A DNA stretch of 8,601 nt, taken from Nitrososphaerota archaeon (GTDB taxonomy: Archaea > Thermoproteota > Nitrososphaeria > Nitrososphaerales > Nitrososphaeraceae). The position numbers and the translations under genes are program-made. The notes under the pieces were generated by a model. It had not been told where the DNA came from. It was given only the letters and a program-made list of their open reading frames with translations, and ran no database searches. The stretch covers positions 1-8,601 of the forward strand of contig VBPR01000153.1 in NCBI GenBank assembly GCA_005877345.1, given 5' to 3'. Below are positions 6,084-8,601 of the stretch, in pieces (positions within the stretch are counted from its first letter, which is position 1; the number at the start of each line of letters is the position of its first letter).

Positions 6084-7194
6084 ATAGTTTCTTTAAGGCT
6101 TGAATAATGGGATTTCCTTCTGGCGCTATCGTTGGGGCAGTAACATTTGTTGTGGCATTTGTGGTTGGTGCTATCGTTGGGGTAGTAACATTTGTTGTGG
6201 CATTTGTGGTTGGTGCTATCGTTGGGGTAGTAACACGTTTGATTGGCTGTTCAGTTTCTGCCTTGAGGTCCTTTAGGTATAAATAGTTACTTTTATCATT
6301 ATATGCAAGGTCAGCCATCGTTGATACCTTATAACCATTATCGTGTAGATACTTCATCTGAGCCCTGAATAGTTTTATGTCAGTATTGTATCTGTCTCCG
6401 CTCTCACCCACACGATGATAAATTATTATAGGAATTGCTTTAATTGTTCCTGCATTATTGTATTTTATTTGGCTATCGACAATTCTGATGAATTTATCCG
6501 CCATTATATTGTCGCTGGCCGAATCTTCGATTCTTGTTGCGTCCTGGCTCCAAGCTCTGACTGTATATCTATTGGCATAAGTTAGACCATCTTTATCTGT
6601 ATATGTCCTACAATCGTCTTGATTTGATTGTTTTTTCCATCCGTCACACCGTAAAAATGTAATGGGACTACTGGCGGTCCTAGCCAAGTCATAGTACTTT
6701 GCTACAATATTAATTACGTTCTTGTCATCGGTGCCACTATCAAATGGATATGAAAAGCTTTTTGGATTTATACCATGGTCTTGAAGACATCTCTTTGACT
6801 GGCCTACTTCATATTCTACATTTTTCTTTGACAATTTTTCCAAGCGTACATGATTCATGCTATGAGAGCCTATATCGTGACCTTCTTTATGTAGTGTTTT
6901 TATCTCATTCCAGTCCATGTATCCATCCTTCTTTCCTATATAGTTGCATACCACATAGAATGTTGCCTTAAATCCATATTTGTCAAGAATTGGTTTCGCC
7001 TGTGTAAACTGTGACTTACGACCATCGTCAAAATTTAAGATTACTACTTTATCATAAATTCCATTTGTGCCAATAGATGTTGCAAGCAAGCTGTGTATAA
7101 AACCAATTCCAGCAAATGAGGAAATTGACAAAACTCCGATTAGTGTTGCCAATAATGAAAATCTAATAAGGGCAATCTTTCTGTTACTTACCAA
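6070..7194 (-). CDS. Exported polysaccharide deacetylase (NodB domain) with repeat tail
   Basis: A 374-residue protein. Residues 1-40 form a signal peptide or anchor (basic start, hydrophobic 8-38). The NodB/CE4 deacetylase fold follows: motif 1 ILNFDDG (52-58, Asp56/Asp57), motif 2 GSHSMNH (109-115, metal ligands His111 and His115), motif 3 SYPFDSG (148-154, where the usual Arg of RxPY is Ser), motif 4 region RAWSQDA (213-219), and motif 5 IIIYHRVGE (256-264, His260). This supports metal-dependent removal of acetyl groups from an N- or O-acetylated extracellular polysaccharide. A Cys-containing insertion (181-195) may form a disulfide. The tail 320-360 is Thr/Pro-rich with two 15-residue repeats (VTTPTIAPTTNATTN) plus a partial third and four N-x-T sequons; it ends in an amphipathic segment ALKKLFGLK. 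The start is TTG at 7194: a stop lies two codons upstream and no ATG occurs in the first 90 codons that would keep the signal peptide. The zinc-ribbon microprotein lies 159 bases upstream on the same strand. Confidence 0.88.
   Translation of the reverse strand: MVSNRKIALIRFSLLATLIGVLSISSFAGIGFIHSLLATSIGTNGIYDKVVILNFDDGRKSQFTQAKPILDKYGFKATFYVVCNYIGKKDGYMDWNEIKTLHKEGHDIGSHSMNHVRLEKLSKKNVEYEVGQSKRCLQDHGINPKSFSYPFDSGTDDKNVINIVAKYYDLARTASSPITFLRCDGWKKQSNQDDCRTYTDKDGLTYANRYTVRAWSQDATRIEDSASDNIMADKFIRIVDSQIKYNNAGTIKAIPIIIYHRVGESGDRYNTDIKLFRAQMKYLHDNGYKVSTMADLAYNDKSNYLYLKDLKAETEQPIKRVTTPTIAPTTNATTNVTTPTIAPTTNATTNVTAPTIAPEGNPIIQALKKLFGLK
6125..6233 (-). repeat. 45-bp tandem repeats encoding the deacetylase tail
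   Basis: Two full 45-base units (6125-6169, 6170-6214) and the first part of a third (from 6215). Copies are nearly identical; one difference is GGGGCAG versus GGGGTAG. They keep the reading frame and encode a Thr/Pro spacer with paired N-A-T and N-V-T sequons. Confidence 0.9.
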
Positions 7195-7221
7195 GGACTA
7201 ACTTAATAAAACCTGCGAGTT

Positions 7222-7236
7222 TATTTAATATATATA
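7222..7236 (-). promoter_or_regulatory. AT-rich promoter element upstream of the deacetylase
   Basis: On the minus strand TATATATATTAAATA covers -42 to -28 relative to the TTG at 7194. A start of transcription about 26 bases downstream would leave a leader of roughly 5-12 bases without a Shine-Dalgarno sequence. Confidence 0.35.
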
Positions 7237-7353
7237 CATAACTCTTTTTTGCAAATATTTTGACAAATACATAATGAACATGTATTCTTTATTTGGATTT
7301 TCTGAATACAGGAAATTAAAGTTTGTAAACTTTTAATTGAAAATCTAGATCAC

Positions 7354-7461
7354 CTAAATTTCGGGATTAGTCTGGTTCATCCAACAATCGAAACATACCT
7401 CAATGTCAAGTTGATATATTTCTATTTCATTTTTATTACATATTTTACATAAGTCTTCCAC
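7354..7461 (-). CDS. 35-residue zinc-ribbon microprotein
   Basis: A short frame (GTG start, TAG stop) that encodes a peptide with two CxxC pairs. It begins MEDLCKICNKNEIEIYQLD, with Cys5 and Cys8, and continues IEVCFDCWMNQTNPEI, with Cys23 and Cys26. The C-x2-C, 14-residue spacer and second C-x2-C make a minimal treble-clef or zinc-ribbon-like module that would bind one Zn2+ through four Cys. Spacing, the KICNKNEIEIY strand-like segment and lack of internal stops argue that this is real, although it is shorter than most gene callers accept. The GTG start is supported by a TATA-like box centred about 26 bases upstream; there is no in-frame ATG before the Cys pairs, and a stop lies two codons upstream. 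Its role is unknown; small zinc ribbons often bind nucleic acid or act as adaptors in archaea. It lies 159 bases upstream of the deacetylase, same strand. Confidence 0.6.
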   Translation of the reverse strand: MEDLCKICNKNEIEIYQLDIEVCFDCWMNQTNPEI

Positions 7462-7480
7462 ATTTCAAGTTGGCATTAAT

Positions 7481-7492
7481 AGATATATTATA
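7481..7492 (-). promoter_or_regulatory. TATA-like box for the zinc-ribbon microprotein
   Basis: On the minus strand TATAATATATCT covers -31 to -20 relative to the GTG at 7461. This is the spacing seen for the other leaderless candidates in this window. Confidence 0.4.
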
Positions 7493-7604
7493 TCGTTGTT
7501 ATCAACTATAGTTTGTGCCTATGTCAACAGTTATGATCAAATATTAGAATCCGTACATTTTAACACTAATTTTTAGCATTTTTATAAAAAATAGATACTG
7601 GATG

Positions 7605-7769
7605 AAACCGGGGCGGAACTAACCAGTACTACTCCCCCTCCTTGTTTGGTTATACTATTTTTTTATAGTATGTTCTACATCAAATTAATGGACAAAAGAA
7701 ACTGGTGGGTTTATTTGGTTGTCTTTGTTCATATAATCAAATTAGCTCCTCCCACCAGTTATCTTTGCT
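7605..7769. repeat. Two GC-rich inverted repeats and an AT hairpin in tandem
   Basis: Module 2 is a perfect 10-bp inverted repeat, AACTGGTGGG (7700-7709) and CCCACCAGTT (7751-7760), with similar flanks (CAAAAGA / TCTTTG) and 41 bases between. Module 1 has related but imperfect arms, AAACCGGGGCGG (7605-7616) and CTCCCCCTCCTTGTTT (7632-7647), and includes TAACCA/TGGTTA (7620-7625 and 7647-7652). Between the modules is a hairpin, ATACTAT-T6-ATAGTAT (7652-7671). Both modules share an AAAC.GG.G.GG arm pattern and are more GC-rich than their surroundings. They could be a structured RNA, a short non-autonomous mobile element, or terminators; no transposase or target-site duplication is clear. Confidence 0.5.
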
Positions 7770-8167
7770 TTAGTAATTTTCTTGCTTCACTTCGACTCAT
7801 CCTACCAATTTTTTGACTTTCAATCTGAGAATATAGTCAAATGGTAAAATACTGTTCTGATTTTAATTAGACGATTTAACGTGTCTAATGCCCTCCCTTT
7901 CCAGTCGCATTATATTCTTATTCCTATTGACCATTTTCAATCCTATTTTTAAGATCATTATAATTAAACTCAGTCATACTTGCAGCTTTCAAATCATTAT
8001 CTACTAATTTCTGAATTTTTACCTTATCAGAGAATATATTCATAGTTTTAATTCTAAGTGGATATGATTTATTTCTGTACTATTAGTCCTTTGGGATCTA
8101 TAATTTCTCTACCATTTTTTGAAAAAATACATTTCCTGCCTAATTGACTAGATCTACAACTATGTTT
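7759..8167 (-). pseudogene. Possible decayed coding region
   Basis: On the minus strand, in order, are short protein-like frames separated by stops or frame changes. The first is open from 8167 to 8069 without any start codon and includes RKCIFSKNGREIIDPKGLIV. The second is 8043-7924, described separately. The third is MRLEREGIRHVKSSN (7910-7863). The fourth ends QKIGRMSRSEARKLLKQR (stop at 7759). The succession of charged, plausible protein pieces in alternating frames, with no intact gene over 400 bases, is what a frameshifted, decaying gene looks like. I do not recognise its family, and chance cannot be excluded. Confidence 0.3.
7924..8043 (-). CDS. Possible 39-residue microprotein
   Basis: An ATG-to-TAG frame for a charged, probably helical peptide that starts MNIFSDKVKIQKLVDNDLKA and ends DLKNRIENGQ. 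An AAATAAATC element lies about 27 bases upstream of the ATG, the same layout as at the other leaderless candidates. It contains no Cys, no membrane segment and no motif I recognise. It may instead be one piece of the decayed coding region in which it lies. Confidence 0.3.
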   Translation of the reverse strand: MNIFSDKVKIQKLVDNDLKAASMTEFNYNDLKNRIENGQ

Positions 8168-8255
8168 TCAACTTATTTCAGACACGTTTATATCGAAAAG
8201 AACAATTAAAATACTTCTAATCTTGTTCTATTCAAATTTATCATTGCAAAAATCT

Positions 8256-8601
8256 ATGGTCCCTAAAACTGTACTATGTGCCATAGTTGATTGCCTGATA
8301 CTTTCATCTTTTCTTCCTAATATTGGATTTGATTTAATGAATAAGGTAAATGCACAACTAGGACATCAAACAAATGTTCCATTCATAGGGGTAAATATGA
8401 AAGGATTGTATACTAGCACCATTCATAAGAATTTATCTTCTATTCCTTTTCCAGATAATTATTACAGTGATAGCTTCAAAATAATCAAAAGCGCAGGGAT
8501 GAATCATATCAGATATGTCCTATATTGGCAAGCATATGAAAATGATCCTCTATCCTTTATTGCGGAGCTACAAACAGTAGCCTCACTAGCAGATAAATGG
8601 G
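8256..8601 (+). CDS. Exported GH5-type glycoside hydrolase, N-terminal part (3' truncated)
   Basis: The frame is open from the ATG at 8256 to the window edge (115 codons visible). Residues 1-34 look like a signal peptide (MVPKTVLCAIVDCLILSSFLP, then a small-residue end at VNAQ). The mature part begins PFIGVNMKGLY, matching the first strand of a TIM barrel in the GH5/cellulase-like clan ('G.N..g'). It then has FKIIKSAGMNHIRYVLYWQAYE, matching the 'lk..G.N.vRi...W..~' helix-strand-2 signature, in which the Arg is near the active site. The catalytic Glu residues would lie beyond the window. The substrate is probably an external beta-glucan or mannan-type polysaccharide, but the subfamily cannot be read here. 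The frame is open upstream to 8148 without an ATG, so 8256 is the best start. With the deacetylase it suggests extracellular polysaccharide turnover. Confidence 0.75.
   Translation, partial: MVPKTVLCAIVDCLILSSFLPNIGFDLMNKVNAQLGHQTNVPFIGVNMKGLYTSTIHKNLSSIPFPDNYYSDSFKIIKSAGMNHIRYVLYWQAYENDPLSFIAELQTVASLADKW

Larger units (their letters stand above)
7493..8255. other. Long intergenic stretch before the glycoside hydrolase gene
   Basis: Apart from the inverted-repeat cluster, the possible 39-residue frame and the decayed pieces listed separately, I see no gene, tRNA, rRNA or CRISPR here. The sequence is strongly AT-rich with many stops on the plus strand. The last 60 bases hold AT-rich elements (AATTAAAATAC at 8204-8214, ATTCAAATTTA at 8230-8240) that may form the promoter of the gene at 8256. 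Confidence 0.4.

Noticed and set aside
6744..6971. 75-codon plus-strand frame inside the deacetylase gene
   Set aside because: It lies antisense to conserved NodB motifs and has no family features of its own.

Overview
The window looks like part of an AT-rich archaeal chromosome, most likely a terrestrial ammonia-oxidising archaeon of the Nitrososphaeria (Nitrososphaera/Nitrosocosmicus-like). This is an inference from several features. Start codons are mostly not preceded by Shine-Dalgarno sequences but by TATA-like boxes about 26 bases upstream, as expected for leaderless archaeal mRNAs. TTG or GTG starts are frequent. There are many small secreted proteins with short signal peptides and many N-x-S/T glycosylation sequons. 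A HerA/FtsK-type ATPase and a DUF1059 protein are also present. No rRNA, tRNA, CRISPR array or intact mobile element is visible.

Layout: 1-501 is the 3' end of an MFS transporter gene (+). A convergent gene (696-1106, -) encodes a small secreted helical protein. It is divergent from 1277-1750 (+), an exported protein with an RskA-type anti-sigma-like domain. A gene-poor stretch (1751-2109) follows, then a four-helix membrane protein (2110-2664, +). A CHRD-domain secreted protein with a tandem NATAGG tail (2852-3550, -) faces it. Divergent from that is an orphan HerA-like ATPase (3850-5379, +). A DUF1059 protein (5611-5793, -) and a secreted polysaccharide deacetylase with a sequon-rich repeat tail (6070-7194, -) follow. 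Upstream of the deacetylase lies a 35-residue zinc-ribbon microprotein (7354-7461, -) that is too short for standard gene calling. The stretch 7462-8255 is gene-poor, with two GC-rich inverted repeats and what look like decayed or very small reading frames. The window ends in the 5' part of a secreted GH5-type glycoside hydrolase gene (8256 onward, +).

Common theme: apart from the ATPase, DUF1059 and the zinc ribbon, the genes act at or outside the membrane: a transporter, exported domains, and polysaccharide-active enzymes. The deacetylase and glycoside hydrolase suggest remodelling of extracellular polysaccharide. Two unrelated exported proteins (CHRD and deacetylase) each carry a C-terminal tail built from short in-frame DNA repeats that encode glycosylation sequons. 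I see no obvious multi-gene operon; most genes appear to be transcribed singly from their own promoters.
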